Below, one piece after another: positions 9,380-18,638 of a stretch of DNA of 64,000 bases. The stretch is from an uncultured Lutimaribacter sp. GTDB lineage: Bacteria > Pseudomonadota > Alphaproteobacteria > Rhodobacterales > Rhodobacteraceae. Location: assembly GCA_913061505.1 (NCBI GenBank), contig CAJXSO010000011.1, forward strand, positions 1-64,000. Reading direction: 5' to 3'. The notes below the pieces were generated by a model. That model was not told where the DNA came from. It worked only from the letters and a program-made list of their open reading frames with translations, and did no database searches. A program made the position numbers and the translations under genes. Within the stretch, counting starts at the first letter, position 1. Each line of letters begins with the position of its first letter.

Positions 9380-10249
9380 ATGCCCACGTTCACAGCCATC
9401 ACCACCCTAGCAGGGCAAGACCAGGCCGAGGCGCTGGGCGCCGCGCTGGAAAACCTGGTGCCCGAACCCATCGGTGTTGGGGTCTACGAGATCGAAGATG
9501 GATCGGGCCTGCGCGAGGTGGCGTGCTATTTCGTCGAGGCGCCTGATGACCTGGGCCTGGCGCTATTGGCCAAGGCGCATGGGGCCAAGCCCTTTGTCGT
9601 GTCAGAACTGCCCGAAACCGATTGGGTGGCCAAGGTGCGCCGCGAATTAACACCCGTGGTTGCGGGGCGCTTTTTTGTCTATGGCAGCCACGATGCCGAT
9701 AAAGTGCCCGCCGATTGCCAGCCCTTGCTGATCGAGGCGGCGATGGCCTTTGGCACCGGCCATCATGGCACCACGCTGGGCTGCTTGCGCGCGGTTGACC
9801 GGCTGGATACGGCCGGTTTTCGTGGCCAGCGCGTGGTGGATATTGGCTGTGGCACGGCGGTTTTGGCCATGGCCGCTGCCTGCATGTGGCCGGGCGAAGT
9901 GCTGGCCAGCGATATCGATGCTGTCGCTGTCGAGGTGGCCGAGGCCAATGTGGCGGCCAACGGGCTGCAAGGCCGCGTGCGCTGCCTCGAGGCGGTGGGT
10001 TTCGAGCATGACGCATTGAAAGCGGCCGCGCCCTTTGATCTGGTTTTTGCCAATATTCTCAAAGGCCCGCTGATCGCCCTGGCCCCCGATATGGCGCAAT
10101 ATACCCAGCCCCAAGGCAAGATCATTCTATCGGGCATCTTGAACGAGCAGGCCGATGAAGTGGCGCAAGTTTACGCCGATAACGGTATGGCGCTAGAGCA
10201 CCGCGAAGAAATTGGCGAATGGACAACCCTGACGTTGCAGCGCCAATAG
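9380..10249 (+). CDS. prmA: Ribosomal protein L11 methyltransferase
   Basis: PrmA trimethylates ribosomal protein L11 using S-adenosylmethionine. The 289-residue protein has an N-terminal substrate-recognition domain (about 1-90), the AFGTGHHGTT segment, motif I VVDIGCGTAVLAMAAA (about 152-167) and the FANILKGPL catalytic motif near 222-230. It follows the MATE gene by 30 bases with a good AAGGAG site. A strong hairpin terminator follows it and is shared with the convergent DUF1127 gene. Confidence 0.92.
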   Translation: MPTFTAITTLAGQDQAEALGAALENLVPEPIGVGVYEIEDGSGLREVACYFVEAPDDLGLALLAKAHGAKPFVVSELPETDWVAKVRRELTPVVAGRFFVYGSHDADKVPADCQPLLIEAAMAFGTGHHGTTLGCLRAVDRLDTAGFRGQRVVDIGCGTAVLAMAAACMWPGEVLASDIDAVAVEVAEANVAANGLQGRVRCLEAVGFEHDALKAAAPFDLVFANILKGPLIALAPDMAQYTQPQGKIILSGILNEQADEVAQVYADNGMALEHREEIGEWTTLTLQRQ

Positions 10250-10275
10250 GCGTGTAACAGCCTCATTTGAAACGC

Positions 10276-10310
10276 AAAAAAGGCCGCGCATCGCTGCGCG
10301 GCCCTTCTTT
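10276..10310. terminator. Bidirectional terminator between prmA and the DUF1127 gene
   Basis: The arms GGCCGCGCA and TGCGCGGCC enclose a TCGC loop, with an A-run before and a T-rich run after. It lies between two convergent genes and serves both. Confidence 0.85.
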
Positions 10311-10339
10311 CGTGCCGGTAACCCGCCTGAACGAGGGGG

Positions 10340-10531
10340 TCAGGACTGGCGCGACACGTAGTCGATATCGCCGCGGCAAAGACCGATGTCTTCCAGCTCG
10401 CGGTCGGTCAGCCGCGACAGCGCAGTGCGGGTCACGCGCGCATCGTTCCAGCTGATTACAGCGGCAATAAGTGCCGAAAAGAAGCCGCCAACGGGGGTGG
10501 CTTGGGTGCGGGTTGTTTCAAAAATAGCCAT
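10340..10531 (-). CDS. Small DUF1127 protein
   Basis: A 63-residue basic peptide that starts MAIFETTRTQ and ends in the DUF1127 core (SRLTDRELEDIGLCRGDI). The start is fixed by CAAGGA eight to nine bases upstream. DUF1127 peptides are abundant in alphaproteobacteria and some affect RNA turnover or stress responses; in Rhodobacter sphaeroides a relative (CcaF1) is linked to CcsR small RNAs. No CCUCCUCCC-type RNA follows this copy: the terminator comes almost at once. Its function here is unknown. Confidence 0.85.
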   Translation of the reverse strand: MAIFETTRTQATPVGGFFSALIAAVISWNDARVTRTALSRLTDRELEDIGLCRGDIDYVSRQS

Positions 10532-10860
10532 GTTCTGGTCCTTGCGATGATATTCTAGGCGGGTTGTGAACCACTCGGTGTGCGGCGCATCTAAGGCCGG
10601 GTGCCTCTTTGCGCAAGTTCCATTTTTTGCATGTGCGGCATGCTTTGTGTGCATAGGTCGCTTTTGGCACTTTAGCCAATAAACAAAGGGATGTCAGCCG
10701 GGTGCGCATATGTCGTTTTTGCGCGGCGCCACGGCGAATTTCGGCAGGAAAATGCTGCTATGCAGCAAAAAAGCCCGCCGCCGCCATGTTGGTTTCAGCT
10801 TGGCGTTTGTTCGCGTTTCGTGCTAGTGCGTCTTTAAAGCAACAATGTTCGGGGGCGGTG
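10532..10860. other. Intergenic region between the DUF1127 gene and ruvC
   Basis: This 329-base stretch holds the divergent promoters of the DUF1127 gene and the ruvCAB operon. I see no credible gene. A short hairpin (TGCTGC/GCAGCA, 10753-10767) and a LexA-like site near its right end are the only features that stand out. An in-frame extension of ruvC to 10702 is open but not conserved in character. Confidence 0.5.
10809..10823 (+). promoter_or_regulatory. LexA-like box upstream of ruvCAB
   Basis: GTTC-N7-GTGC differs by one base from the alphaproteobacterial SOS box GTTC-N7-GTTC. It lies 38 bases before the ruvC start codon, where a repressor could block the promoter. ruvCAB is an SOS operon in several relatives. 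Confidence 0.4.
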
Positions 10861-11367
10861 ATGCGGGTTTTGGGGCTGGATCCAGGCCTACGCAACCTTG
10901 GTTGGGGGGTGATTGATGTGCAAGGGAATCGCCTGAGCCATGTTGCCAATGGCATTTTGCACTCGGTCGGTGGCGATTTGGCGCTGCGCTTGCTGTCGCT
11001 TTACCAGCAATTGGGCGAGGTTGTTGACCATTACCAGCCCAACACCGCCGCGGTAGAGCATACATTTGTCAACAAAGATGGCGCCGGAACGCTGAAACTG
11101 GGCCAAGCGCGGGCAATCGCGCTGCTGGTGCCGGCGAAATTTGGCATTCCGGTGGGCGAATATGCCCCAAATGCGGTGAAAAAAACCGTGGTTGGCGTGG
11201 GCCATGCGCAAAAGGGGCAAATCGAGCATATGGTGCGCATGCAGCTGCCGGGGGCGCAGATCAACGGCGCCGATGCCGCCGATGCGCTGGCAGTGGCGAT
11301 TTGCCATGCGTATCAGGGGGCATCGGCCACAAAGCTGGCAGATGCGGTGAAAAGGGCAACGGCATGA
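10861..11367 (+). CDS. ruvC: Holliday junction resolvase RuvC
   Basis: RuvC cuts Holliday junctions in the RuvABC complex. The 168-residue protein has the four catalytic acids at the E. coli positions: D7 (GLDPG), E66 (AVEHTF), D138 and D141 ([10 protein letters not shown]). I start it at MRVLGLDPG, which is the family N-terminus; a longer frame upstream is open but not conserved. It overlaps ruvA by four bases (ATGA), which indicates translational coupling in a ruvCAB operon. Confidence 0.95.
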   Translation: MRVLGLDPGLRNLGWGVIDVQGNRLSHVANGILHSVGGDLALRLLSLYQQLGEVVDHYQPNTAAVEHTFVNKDGAGTLKLGQARAIALLVPAKFGIPVGEYAPNAVKKTVVGVGHAQKGQIEHMVRMQLPGAQINGADAADALAVAICHAYQGASATKLADAVKRATA

Positions 11368-12053
11368 TTGGGAAAATCGCGGGGCGGCTGGAATATCGTG
11401 CCGATGACCATGTTTTGGTCGATGTGCGCGGCGTGGGCTATCTGGTTTTTTGCAGCGATCGCAGCCTGGCCCAGCTGCCCGGCCCCGGGCAGGCGGTGGC
11501 GCTTTATACCGAATTGCTGGTGCGCGAAGATCTGCTGCAGCTTTACGGCTTTTTGACGCTGTTGGAAAAGGAATGGTTCCGCCTGCTGTTAACCGTGCAG
11601 GGCGTGGGGGCCAAGGCGGCCTTGGCCATTTTGGGGGCGTTGGGGGCCGAGGGCACCAGCCGTGCCATTGCGCTGGGCGATGTGGCGGCCATCAAGGCGG
11701 CCAAGGGTATTGGCCCCAAAACCGCACAGCGCGTTGTGATCGAGCTGAAAGATAAGGCGCCCACGCTTATGGCCATGGGGGCAGGGGCGGGGGCTGCGGC
11801 CCCCCTGCCTGCGGATGTGCTGGATGATGGCGATATCGCCGAGGCGCCCAAAGCACCGCCAAAAGCGCCTGCCACAGCACCCGCCCATGCCCAGGCCGCC
11901 GCACAATCCGAGGCGCTTTCGGCCCTGTCTAACCTGGGCTATGCCCCTGCCGAAGGTGCGGCCGCCGTGGCGCAGGTGGCAACCGATGCGCCCGATGCCG
12001 ATACCGCCACGCTGATCCGCGCTGCCCTGCGCCTGCTGGCCCCAAAAGGATAA
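11364..12053 (+). CDS. ruvA: Holliday junction DNA helicase subunit RuvA
   Basis: RuvA binds the four-way junction and loads RuvB. The 229-residue protein starts [12 protein letters not shown] and has the N-terminal OB-fold (1-62), two helix-hairpin-helix motifs ([25 protein letters not shown], about 70-125), an Ala/Pro-rich linker (about 140-180) and the C-terminal RuvB-contact domain. The linker is longer than in E. coli, in keeping with the G+C-rich host. It overlaps ruvC by ATGA and is followed by ruvB after three bases. Confidence 0.95.
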   Translation: MIGKIAGRLEYRADDHVLVDVRGVGYLVFCSDRSLAQLPGPGQAVALYTELLVREDLLQLYGFLTLLEKEWFRLLLTVQGVGAKAALAILGALGAEGTSRAIALGDVAAIKAAKGIGPKTAQRVVIELKDKAPTLMAMGAGAGAAAPLPADVLDDGDIAEAPKAPPKAPATAPAHAQAAAQSEALSALSNLGYAPAEGAAAVAQVATDAPDADTATLIRAALRLLAPKG

Positions 12054-12056
12054 GCC

Positions 12057-13082
12057 ATGCCCAGCCCTGATCCCACGCTGCGCCCCGCCCCCTTGCCCGA
12101 AGACGCCGACCGCGCGCTGCGCCCGCAGGGCCTGGATGAATTTATCGGCCAGGCCGAGGCGCGCGCCAATTTACGCGTGTTCATCCAATCGGCCCGCCAG
12201 CGCGGCGAGGCGATGGACCATACCTTGTTTCATGGCCCCCCCGGCCTGGGCAAAACCACGCTGGCGCAGATCATGGCCAAGGAGCTGGGGGTTGGGTTCC
12301 GCATGACCTCGGGGCCCGTGCTGGCCAAGGCGGGTGATCTGGCCGCGATCCTGACCAATCTGGAAGCGCGCGATGTGTTGTTTATCGATGAAATTCATCG
12401 CCTGAACCCGGCGGTGGAAGAGGTGCTTTACCCCGCGATGGAGGATTTCGAGCTTGATCTGGTGATCGGTGAAGGCCCCGCCGCGCGCACCGTTCGTATC
12501 GAATTGCAGCCCTTTACGCTGGTGGGCGCCACCACCCGCATGGGCCTGCTGACCACGCCGCTGCGCGACCGTTTTGGCATTCCCACGCGGCTGCATTTTT
12601 ATACCCAAGCCGAATTGCACCAGATCATCTCGCGCAATGCACAGCTGATGGGGGCGCCTGCCGATGAGGATGGCGCCGCAGAAATTGCCCGCCGCGCCCG
12701 CGGCACGCCGCGCATCGCGGGGCGGCTTTTGCGGCGCGTGGTCGATTTCGCGCTGGTCGAGGGCAATGGCCGGGTGACACAGGCCATCGCAGATCACGCG
12801 CTGACGCGGCTGGGGGTTGATAAGCTGGGCCTTGATGGGGCCGACCGGCGCTATTTGACGCTGATTGCCGAAAACTATCAGGGCGGCCCGGTGGGCATTG
12901 AAACCTTGTCTGCCGCCCTGTCCGAAAGCCGCGATAGCCTGGAAGAGGTGATCGAACCCTTCCTGCTGCAACAAGGCCTGATCCAGCGCACCCCGCGCGG
13001 CCGGATGCTGGCGCAAAAGGGCTGGGCGCATCTGGGGCTGGCCGCGCCGCAGCCCCCCGCACAGCAAGGATTGTTTGAATAA
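12057..13082 (+). CDS. ruvB: Holliday junction branch migration ATPase RuvB
   Basis: RuvB is the hexameric motor of branch migration. The 341-residue AAA+ protein has Walker A ([11 protein letters not shown], about 62-72), Walker B with the sensor region ([10 protein letters not shown], about 110-119), an arginine-finger region ([17 protein letters not shown]) and the C-terminal winged helix with RTPRGR. Length is normal for the family. It closes the ruvCAB operon; 55 bases with no clear signal separate it from the next gene. Confidence 0.96.
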   Translation: MPSPDPTLRPAPLPEDADRALRPQGLDEFIGQAEARANLRVFIQSARQRGEAMDHTLFHGPPGLGKTTLAQIMAKELGVGFRMTSGPVLAKAGDLAAILTNLEARDVLFIDEIHRLNPAVEEVLYPAMEDFELDLVIGEGPAARTVRIELQPFTLVGATTRMGLLTTPLRDRFGIPTRLHFYTQAELHQIISRNAQLMGAPADEDGAAEIARRARGTPRIAGRLLRRVVDFALVEGNGRVTQAIADHALTRLGVDKLGLDGADRRYLTLIAENYQGGPVGIETLSAALSESRDSLEEVIEPFLLQQGLIQRTPRGRMLAQKGWAHLGLAAPQPPAQQGLFE

Positions 13083-13137
13083 TCGCGCCCGCGCCCGCAT
13101 AAGGCCCTGAAAACGCGACAACCAAAGGCCCAATACC

Positions 13138-13770
13138 ATGATCGCCGACGAGATTACCCCGCTGTTCACCCGCGCCGATGGGCAATTTCTGTTTGCCCGC
13201 TGGGGCCGGCCAATTGCCCCGGTGGTTTTTGGCACCGAAGAGGGCACGCTGAGCGTGATCAAAGGCGCGTTCGAGGCCGTTTGTGCGCTGGCCGGCCATG
13301 AAATGGTGGAAACCGACCCGGAACTGGGCGCCAACCTGATGGTGTTTTTCCTGCGCGACTGGGCCGAACTGCCCGATGTGCCCAATCTTGATCGGTTGAT
13401 CCCCGATCTGGGGGCGCTGGTCGCCCGGTTAGCGGCGGCCGATGCCAACCAATACCGTGCCTTTCGTTTCGATGCCGAGGGCGCGATCAAGGCCGCCTTT
13501 GTTTTTGTGCGCATGGATGCGCAGCTGTCCAAGGTTTCGGCCGAGGTGCTGGCCCTGTCGCAGGCGGTGCAAACCATTTTGCTCTGGTCAGATCGCGCCT
13601 TTACCGATCGCTCGGCCCTGGCGCAGGCGGGCGGGCATACCGTGCTGCGCCCCGATATTGCAGCGCTGATCCGCGCCAGTTACGACCCGGTTTTGCCCGC
13701 AATCAGCCAAGACCCCAGCATCGCATTGCGCCTGGCGGCCCGCATTGCGGCTGCGGCACAGCCCAGCTGA
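13138..13770 (+). CDS. Conserved hypothetical protein upstream of thpR
   Basis: A 210-residue soluble protein I cannot assign to a named family. It has no signal peptide, membrane segment or metal-binding motif. The first half is mixed (FARWGRPIAPVVFG; FFLRDWAELPDV), the second half is Ala/Leu-rich and probably helical. It sits between ruvB and thpR and its stop overlaps the thpR start by one base (TGATG), so the two are translationally coupled. That coupling is the only clue to function and suggests a link to RNA metabolism or simply a housekeeping operon. Confidence 0.7.
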   Translation: MIADEITPLFTRADGQFLFARWGRPIAPVVFGTEEGTLSVIKGAFEAVCALAGHEMVETDPELGANLMVFFLRDWAELPDVPNLDRLIPDLGALVARLAAADANQYRAFRFDAEGAIKAAFVFVRMDAQLSKVSAEVLALSQAVQTILLWSDRAFTDRSALAQAGGHTVLRPDIAALIRASYDPVLPAISQDPSIALRLAARIAAAAQPS

Positions 13771-14336
13771 TGCGGGCCTTTCTGGCAATTCCGATGCCAC
13801 AGCATGTGGCCGATGATTTGGCAGCGCTCACCGCGCATTTGCGCACCGGGCGCGCGGTGGCGTCTGACGACATGCATCTCACCTTGGCCTTTCTGGGCGA
13901 TGTCACTTTGGCGCAGCTAGACGCGCTGCATATGTCTTTGGAAATGCTGCATGTGGCCCCTTTTTCGCTGCGTTTGGCCGGGCTTGATCTGCCCGATCCC
14001 ACCGCCCCCCGGTCGGTTTATATCCGTGCCCAGGGCGGCGCGCCCCTGGCCGATCTGCAGGCCCGCGTTCAGCGTGCCGTACGCAGCGCCGGCATCGATC
14101 TGGCGCGCAGCCGGTTTCGCCCGCATGTCACACTGGCCCGGTTTGGCCGCCATCCGGGGCCACAGGCGCTGTCGCAGCTGGGTGATTTTCTGGCCGCGCG
14201 CGGTGATACGGCGCTGGCCCCTTTCAGCGTGGCAGGCTTTGCGCTTTATCGTGCGATCTTGCACCAAGACGGGGCGGAATACGAAATTTTGGAAACCTAC
14301 CCGGTGCCCCTTGCTGCCGGGCCAAACTGGGCCTAG
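13770..14336 (+). CDS. thpR: RNA 2',3'-cyclic phosphodiesterase
   Basis: A 188-residue enzyme of the 2H phosphoesterase superfamily (LigT/ThpR) that opens 2',3'-cyclic phosphate RNA ends in vitro. Both HxTx motifs are present: H36-L-T38 in MHLTLAFLG and H119-V-T121 in PHVTLARFG, about 80 residues apart as in the family. It overlaps the upstream unknown gene by one base and ends 10 bases before ybgC, so it may be read with the tol-pal genes. Confidence 0.88.
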   Translation: MRAFLAIPMPQHVADDLAALTAHLRTGRAVASDDMHLTLAFLGDVTLAQLDALHMSLEMLHVAPFSLRLAGLDLPDPTAPRSVYIRAQGGAPLADLQARVQRAVRSAGIDLARSRFRPHVTLARFGRHPGPQALSQLGDFLAARGDTALAPFSVAGFALYRAILHQDGAEYEILETYPVPLAAGPNWA

Positions 14337-14345
14337 CGTGCCAGC

Positions 14346-14732
14346 ATGAGCGAGACACCCCAAGTTTTCACCCTGCCTGTGCGCGTGTATTACGAAGACA
14401 CGGATATGGCCGGTATTGTCTATTACGCCAATTACCTGCGCTATATCGAACGTGGGCGCAGCGAATGGGTGCGCGCCGTGGGGCTTGACCAAAACCATAT
14501 GAAAGATGTCGAGGGCATCGTTTTCGCCGTGCGCCGGGTCGAGGCTGATTACCTGGCGCCTGCGCGGCTGGATGACCTGTTAGAGGTGGCCACCTGGGTG
14601 GCAGAAAAGCGCCCCGCGCGCATGGTGATGGGCCAGGAAGTGCGCCGCGATGGCCAGGTGCTGTTTCGCGCCATGGTCACGGTTGTCTGCATGAGCACCA
14701 CCGGCCGCCCCGTGCGCCTGCCGCAATGGTAA
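14346..14732 (+). CDS. ybgC: Tol-Pal-associated acyl-CoA thioesterase YbgC
   Basis: A 128-residue hotdog thioesterase. The catalytic Asp is D20 in YYEDTDMAGIVYYANYL, matching D18 of E. coli YbgC. The family hydrolyses acyl-CoA or acyl-ACP and is nearly always the first gene of the tol-pal cluster, with a proposed role in phospholipid supply to the envelope. Here, too, it is followed by tolQ after 133 bases that hold a small hairpin (GAAAGG/CCTTTC, about 14782-14799). Confidence 0.92.
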   Translation: MSETPQVFTLPVRVYYEDTDMAGIVYYANYLRYIERGRSEWVRAVGLDQNHMKDVEGIVFAVRRVEADYLAPARLDDLLEVATWVAEKRPARMVMGQEVRRDGQVLFRAMVTVVCMSTTGRPVRLPQW

Positions 14733-14865
14733 TGTGCCCAGCCCCACCAGCAGGAAACCGCCCGTGCCGGCAATGTGATCTGAAAGGGCGTGGCCTTTCA
14801 TAGCCAAATGCGATAACCTGCCCTGCAAAAGCGCCGGAAAACCGGGCGAAACAACGAGCAGGCAA

Positions 14866-15561
14866 ATGGAAGCAGAAACCCTTGCGCTGGCCCAAGAGAT
14901 TGATTTCTCTATGTGGTCGCTTTTCGCGCGCGCCACGATTACCGTTAAACTTGTGATGCTCATGCTGGTGGGCGCCTCGTTTTGGTCGTGGTCGATCATC
15001 ATTCAAAAAACCCTGGCCTATCGCCGCGCCCGGGCCGAGGCGGCAGTGTTTGACCGGGCCTTTTGGTCGGGCGAGCCGCTGGACGAGCTGTTTCAGCAAA
15101 TCGGCCCCGAACCAGCGGGGGCCTCGCAGCGGGTCTTTGCTGCGGGCATGATCGAATGGCAGCGCAGTTTGCGCACCGATGGTGGCTTTATCGCCGGCGC
15201 ACAGGCGCGCATCGATCGCTCGATGGATGTGGCGATCGCGAAAGAGGCCGAAACCCTGCAAAGCGGCCTGCCGGTTTTGGCCACGGTGGGCTCGGTCACG
15301 CCGTTTGTGGGGCTGTTTGGCACGGTTTGGGGGATCATGCATTCCTTTATCGGTATCGCCGAGCAGCAAAATACCAACCTTGCCGTGGTGGCCCCCGGCA
15401 TTGCCGAGGCGCTATTGGCCACAGGGCTGGGCCTGTTGGCGGCCATTCCGGCGGTGATTTTTTATAACAAACTATCGGCTGACAGCGACAAGATCGTGGC
15501 CGGATACGAGGCCTTTGCCGACGAGTTTGCCACCATCCTCAGCCGCCAGCTGGATGCCTAG
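14866..15561 (+). CDS. tolQ: Tol-Pal system subunit TolQ
   Basis: TolQ is the proton-motor stator subunit of the Tol-Pal machine in the inner membrane. The 231-residue protein has three membrane segments (about 25-45, 140-160 and 175-195) and the family signature in the second and third (TVGSVTPFVGLFGTVWGIM; VAPGIAEALLATGLGL). It belongs to the ExbB/MotA family; the adjacent tolR, tolA, tolB and pal identify it as TolQ and not ExbB. TolR begins three bases after its stop. Confidence 0.95.
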   Translation: MEAETLALAQEIDFSMWSLFARATITVKLVMLMLVGASFWSWSIIIQKTLAYRRARAEAAVFDRAFWSGEPLDELFQQIGPEPAGASQRVFAAGMIEWQRSLRTDGGFIAGAQARIDRSMDVAIAKEAETLQSGLPVLATVGSVTPFVGLFGTVWGIMHSFIGIAEQQNTNLAVVAPGIAEALLATGLGLLAAIPAVIFYNKLSADSDKIVAGYEAFADEFATILSRQLDA

Positions 15562-15564
15562 GCC

Positions 15565-16041
15565 ATGGGCGCGGGTGTGATGCAAAAAGAGGCGGGGGGC
15601 GGGTCGCGCCGCCGCCGCCGCGGGGGCCGGGCGCGGCCGATGTCGGAAATCAACGTCACACCTTTCGTGGATGTGATGTTGGTGTTGCTGATTATTTTCA
15701 TGGTGGCAGCCCCCCTGATGGTGGTGGGTGTGCCGGTCGAGCTGCCCAAAACCGCAGCCAGCAGCCTGCCTGGCGAACAAGAAGAGCCGCTGTCTGTCAC
15801 CCTAACCGCCGATGGCCGGGTGATGATCCAAACCACGGAAGTGGCGCGCGATGCGCTGGTGGCGCGCCTGGCGGCTATTGCGGCCGAACGGCAGGGCGAC
15901 AGGGTGTTTTTGCGCGCCGATGGCGCGGTGCCCTATTCATCTGTGATGGAGGTTATGGGCGCGCTGAACAGCGGTGGGTTTTCCAATATTGGGCTGGTCA
16001 CCGATACCGGCGGCCCACGGCTGGATGGGCAGGGTAACTAG
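15565..16041 (+). CDS. tolR: Tol-Pal system subunit TolR
   Basis: TolR pairs with TolQ to form the proton channel. The 158-residue protein has a basic cytoplasmic N-terminus (a run of arginines at 15-20), the single membrane helix with the essential acid D36 (NVTPFVDVMLVLLIIF) and a periplasmic domain that ends in GFSNIGLVTD. It starts three bases after tolQ and ends six before tolA. ExbD is the close alternative; the operon settles it. Confidence 0.94.
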   Translation: MGAGVMQKEAGGGSRRRRRGGRARPMSEINVTPFVDVMLVLLIIFMVAAPLMVVGVPVELPKTAASSLPGEQEEPLSVTLTADGRVMIQTTEVARDALVARLAAIAAERQGDRVFLRADGAVPYSSVMEVMGALNSGGFSNIGLVTDTGGPRLDGQGN

Positions 16042-16047
16042 GCTGCC

Positions 16048-17184
16048 ATGAATACCGGCCATGTCATATCGGGTGCAGGCCATATCGGGCTGATTGGCTG
16101 GTTGTTTTTCGGCGCCAATTTCGCCCCCACGCCCGAGCCTTTTCAGGTGAATGAGGTTGCCATGATCTCGGGCGCCGAATTCGAGGCGATGCTGGCTGGC
16201 ACCACCCCGCCCGAAGCGGTGACAGATATGGTGCTGCCCGTGCCGCCCGAAACGCCGCCCCCCCCGCAACCGGCACCTGCTGTCAGCCCGCCACCGGCCG
16301 CGGTGCCCGCGCCTGCGCCCAGCCCCGTGCCCAGCCCCGAACAGCCCCCCGTGCCGCCCGCAGCCCAGCCAATGCCGCCCAGCGATGTGCAAGACGCACC
16401 GCCCCAGATTGCCCCGCCCCCGCAAGAGCAGGCCGTGCTGGCGCCCGATATCTCGGATCGGCCCAGCCCGCGGCCCGCGCCGCGCGTGGCACCCGAACCC
16501 GTGGCAACCCCCGAACCTGACACCAAGGTTGATGATATCGTGCAAGAGGCCGCCACCCCGGCCCCCAGCCCCGATCCTGCCCAGCAAAAGCAAGAGGCCA
16601 CAGCGCCCGAAGCGGCCACCACAGAAATTGTGACCGAAGCGGCCGAAAAACCCAGTGCCGCGCCCGTCAGCTCTGTGCGCCCGCGCGCGCGGCCCAACCG
16701 CCCCGAGGCCACCGAGACCACCGAGGCCGTGGCCCAGCCCCAGCCCCAGGCCGAGGCCCCCGCGCCCGATACCACGCGCGATGCGGTGCAAGACGCGCTG
16801 CAACAGGCCATGGCCGATGCCGCAGCCACCGCCGATGCCGCGCAGCCCGCCTATTCCGGCCCGCCAATTTCGGCCGGCGAGCGTGATGCGCTGCGCGTGG
16901 CGGTGCAAAAATGCTGGAATGTCGGCTCGCTTTCCACCGATGCCTTGCGCACAACGGTTGTCGTTTCGGTTTCGATGACCGAAGATGGTAAACCAGTGGT
17001 GCCCAGTATTCGGATGCGGTCTTTTAGCGGCGGGTCGCAGGCATCGGCCCAGCAGGCCTTTGACAGCGCGCGCCGTGCCATTATTCGCTGCGGCACGCGC
17101 GGATATGACCTGCCGGCAGAAAAATATGCCCTTTGGCAAGAGATCGAGATGACGTTTAATCCCGAGAAGATGAGGATCAAGTGA
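16048..17184 (+). CDS. tolA: Cell envelope integrity protein TolA
   Basis: TolA bridges the inner-membrane TolQR motor and outer-membrane Pal. The 378-residue protein has one N-terminal membrane segment (about 8-25), a very long Pro/Ala/Glu-rich periplasmic linker (about 60-265) and a C-terminal TonB-like domain (about 270-378; [16 protein letters not shown] and the paired cysteine in [12 protein letters not shown]). In enterobacteria the linker is Ala/Lys/Glu helical; here it is proline-rich, as in many alphaproteobacteria. Its stop overlaps the tolB start. Confidence 0.9.
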   Translation: MNTGHVISGAGHIGLIGWLFFGANFAPTPEPFQVNEVAMISGAEFEAMLAGTTPPEAVTDMVLPVPPETPPPPQPAPAVSPPPAAVPAPAPSPVPSPEQPPVPPAAQPMPPSDVQDAPPQIAPPPQEQAVLAPDISDRPSPRPAPRVAPEPVATPEPDTKVDDIVQEAATPAPSPDPAQQKQEATAPEAATTEIVTEAAEKPSAAPVSSVRPRARPNRPEATETTEAVAQPQPQAEAPAPDTTRDAVQDALQQAMADAAATADAAQPAYSGPPISAGERDALRVAVQKCWNVGSLSTDALRTTVVVSVSMTEDGKPVVPSIRMRSFSGGSQASAQQAFDSARRAIIRCGTRGYDLPAEKYALWQEIEMTFNPEKMRIK

Positions 17185-18518
17185 TGCAACGCCTTCTGTC
17201 CCTTCTGTGTTGTTTGGCGCTGCTTGCCTTGGGCGCTGTGCCCGGGCAGGCCCAGCAGCAAAGCGGCCCGCTGCGGATTGAAATCACCGAAGGCGTGATC
17301 GAGCCGTTGCCATTTGCGCTGCCCAGTTTCGTGGCCGAAACCGCCGGCGCGCAGGATCTGGCCGATCAGATCTCGCGGGTGGTGGCGGCCGATTTGGTGG
17401 GCACGGGGCTGTTTCGGGAAATTCCCCAAACCGCCTTTATCAGCAGTCTCACCAGCTTTGCCAGCCCGGTGCAATTTGCCGATTGGCGCGCGATCAATGC
17501 CCAAGCGCTGATTGCAGGGGCCGTGGCTCTGGGCAGTGGCGGGCGGCTGACGGTGAAATTTCGCCTCTATGACGTGTTTGCAGGCCAGGAAATGGGCGAT
17601 GGCCTGCAATTTGATGGCACCCAAGAGGGCTGGCGCCGCATGGCGCATAAGGTGGCGGATGTGGTCTATTCCCGCATCACGGGCGAAGGCCCTTATTTCG
17701 ACAGCCGCGTTGTTTTCGTGGCCGAAACTGGCACCAAGGGCGAGCGTAAAAAGCGCCTGGCGATCATGGATTACGATGGCTTTGGCGCCAGCTACCTGAC
17801 CGATAGCGCCACAATCGTGCTGGCGCCGCGGTTTTCGCCCACGGGTGACCGGGTGCTTTACACCAGCTACGAAACTGGCTTTCCGCGCATTTACCTGTTG
17901 GATGTGGCCAATGTCGGGCGGCGCGAATTGCCCATTCCTGCGGGTGAAATGGCCTTTAGCCCGCGGTTCAGCCCCGATGCGCGCACGGTTGTGTTCTCGC
18001 TGACCCAAGGCGGCAATACCGATATCTGGCGCATGGATCTCAACGGGGCCAACCCCCAGCGCCTGACCAACGCGCCCTCGATCGAAACCGCCCCCAGCTT
18101 TAGCCCTGATGGTTCTCAGATCGTGTTTGAATCCGATCGCTCGGGCACGCAGCAGCTGTATATCATGCCCGCCACGGGCGGCGAGGCGCGCCGCATCAGT
18201 TTTGGGCAGGGGCGCTATGGCTCGCCCGTGTGGTCGCCGCGGGGCGATTTGATTGCCTTTACCAAGCAATCCAAGGGCCGGTTCCACATTGGTGTGATGC
18301 GGCTGGATGGCTCGGAAGAGCGGCTGTTGACCGCCAGTTTCCTGGATGAAAGCCCCAGCTGGGCGCCAAATGGCCGGGTGATTATGTTTACCCGCGAAAC
18401 CCAAGGGGCAGGCGGCATGGCCAGCCTTTATTCGGTGGATATCTCGGGGCGCAATCTGAAACGCGTGCGCACCGAAACCGGCGCCAGCGACCCGGCATGG
18501 TCGCCCCTGTTGCCATAA
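17184..18518 (+). CDS. tolB: Tol-Pal system protein TolB
   Basis: Periplasmic TolB binds Pal and links the Tol motor to the outer membrane. The protein has an N-terminal signal peptide of about 23 residues ending GQAQQ, an alpha/beta domain (about 25-165) and a six-bladed beta-propeller with repeated FSPDG-type motifs ([56 protein letters not shown]). I use the ATG that overlaps the tolA stop (TGATG); a GTG three bases upstream is also possible. Confidence 0.95.
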   Translation: MQRLLSLLCCLALLALGAVPGQAQQQSGPLRIEITEGVIEPLPFALPSFVAETAGAQDLADQISRVVAADLVGTGLFREIPQTAFISSLTSFASPVQFADWRAINAQALIAGAVALGSGGRLTVKFRLYDVFAGQEMGDGLQFDGTQEGWRRMAHKVADVVYSRITGEGPYFDSRVVFVAETGTKGERKKRLAIMDYDGFGASYLTDSATIVLAPRFSPTGDRVLYTSYETGFPRIYLLDVANVGRRELPIPAGEMAFSPRFSPDARTVVFSLTQGGNTDIWRMDLNGANPQRLTNAPSIETAPSFSPDGSQIVFESDRSGTQQLYIMPATGGEARRISFGQGRYGSPVWSPRGDLIAFTKQSKGRFHIGVMRLDGSEERLLTASFLDESPSWAPNGRVIMFTRETQGAGGMASLYSVDISGRNLKRVRTETGASDPAWSPLLP

Positions 18519-18638
18519 GCGGGGGCTTGCCATTGTGGGCCTGATCGCCCGAAGATTGATTAACAATGCTGCGCCCTTGTGTTAAGAGGGGCACAGACGA
18601 GCACAAAAACACCAAATCCAGAACAGGCGGATTTAACA

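Noticed and set aside
10267-10339. CcsR-type small RNA after the DUF1127 gene
   Set aside because: No CCUCCUCCC motif is present and the bidirectional terminator comes directly after the gene.
10753-10767. Hairpin TGCTGC/GCAGCA before ruvC as a terminator
   Set aside because: The stem is only six pairs, and the T-run on the minus strand is four bases and not tied to any gene end.
18560-18585. TTAACA/TGTTAA inverted pair before pal as an operator
   Set aside because: The 14-base spacer and AT-only arms match no regulator I know. It could be part of the pal promoter, but the evidence is thin.
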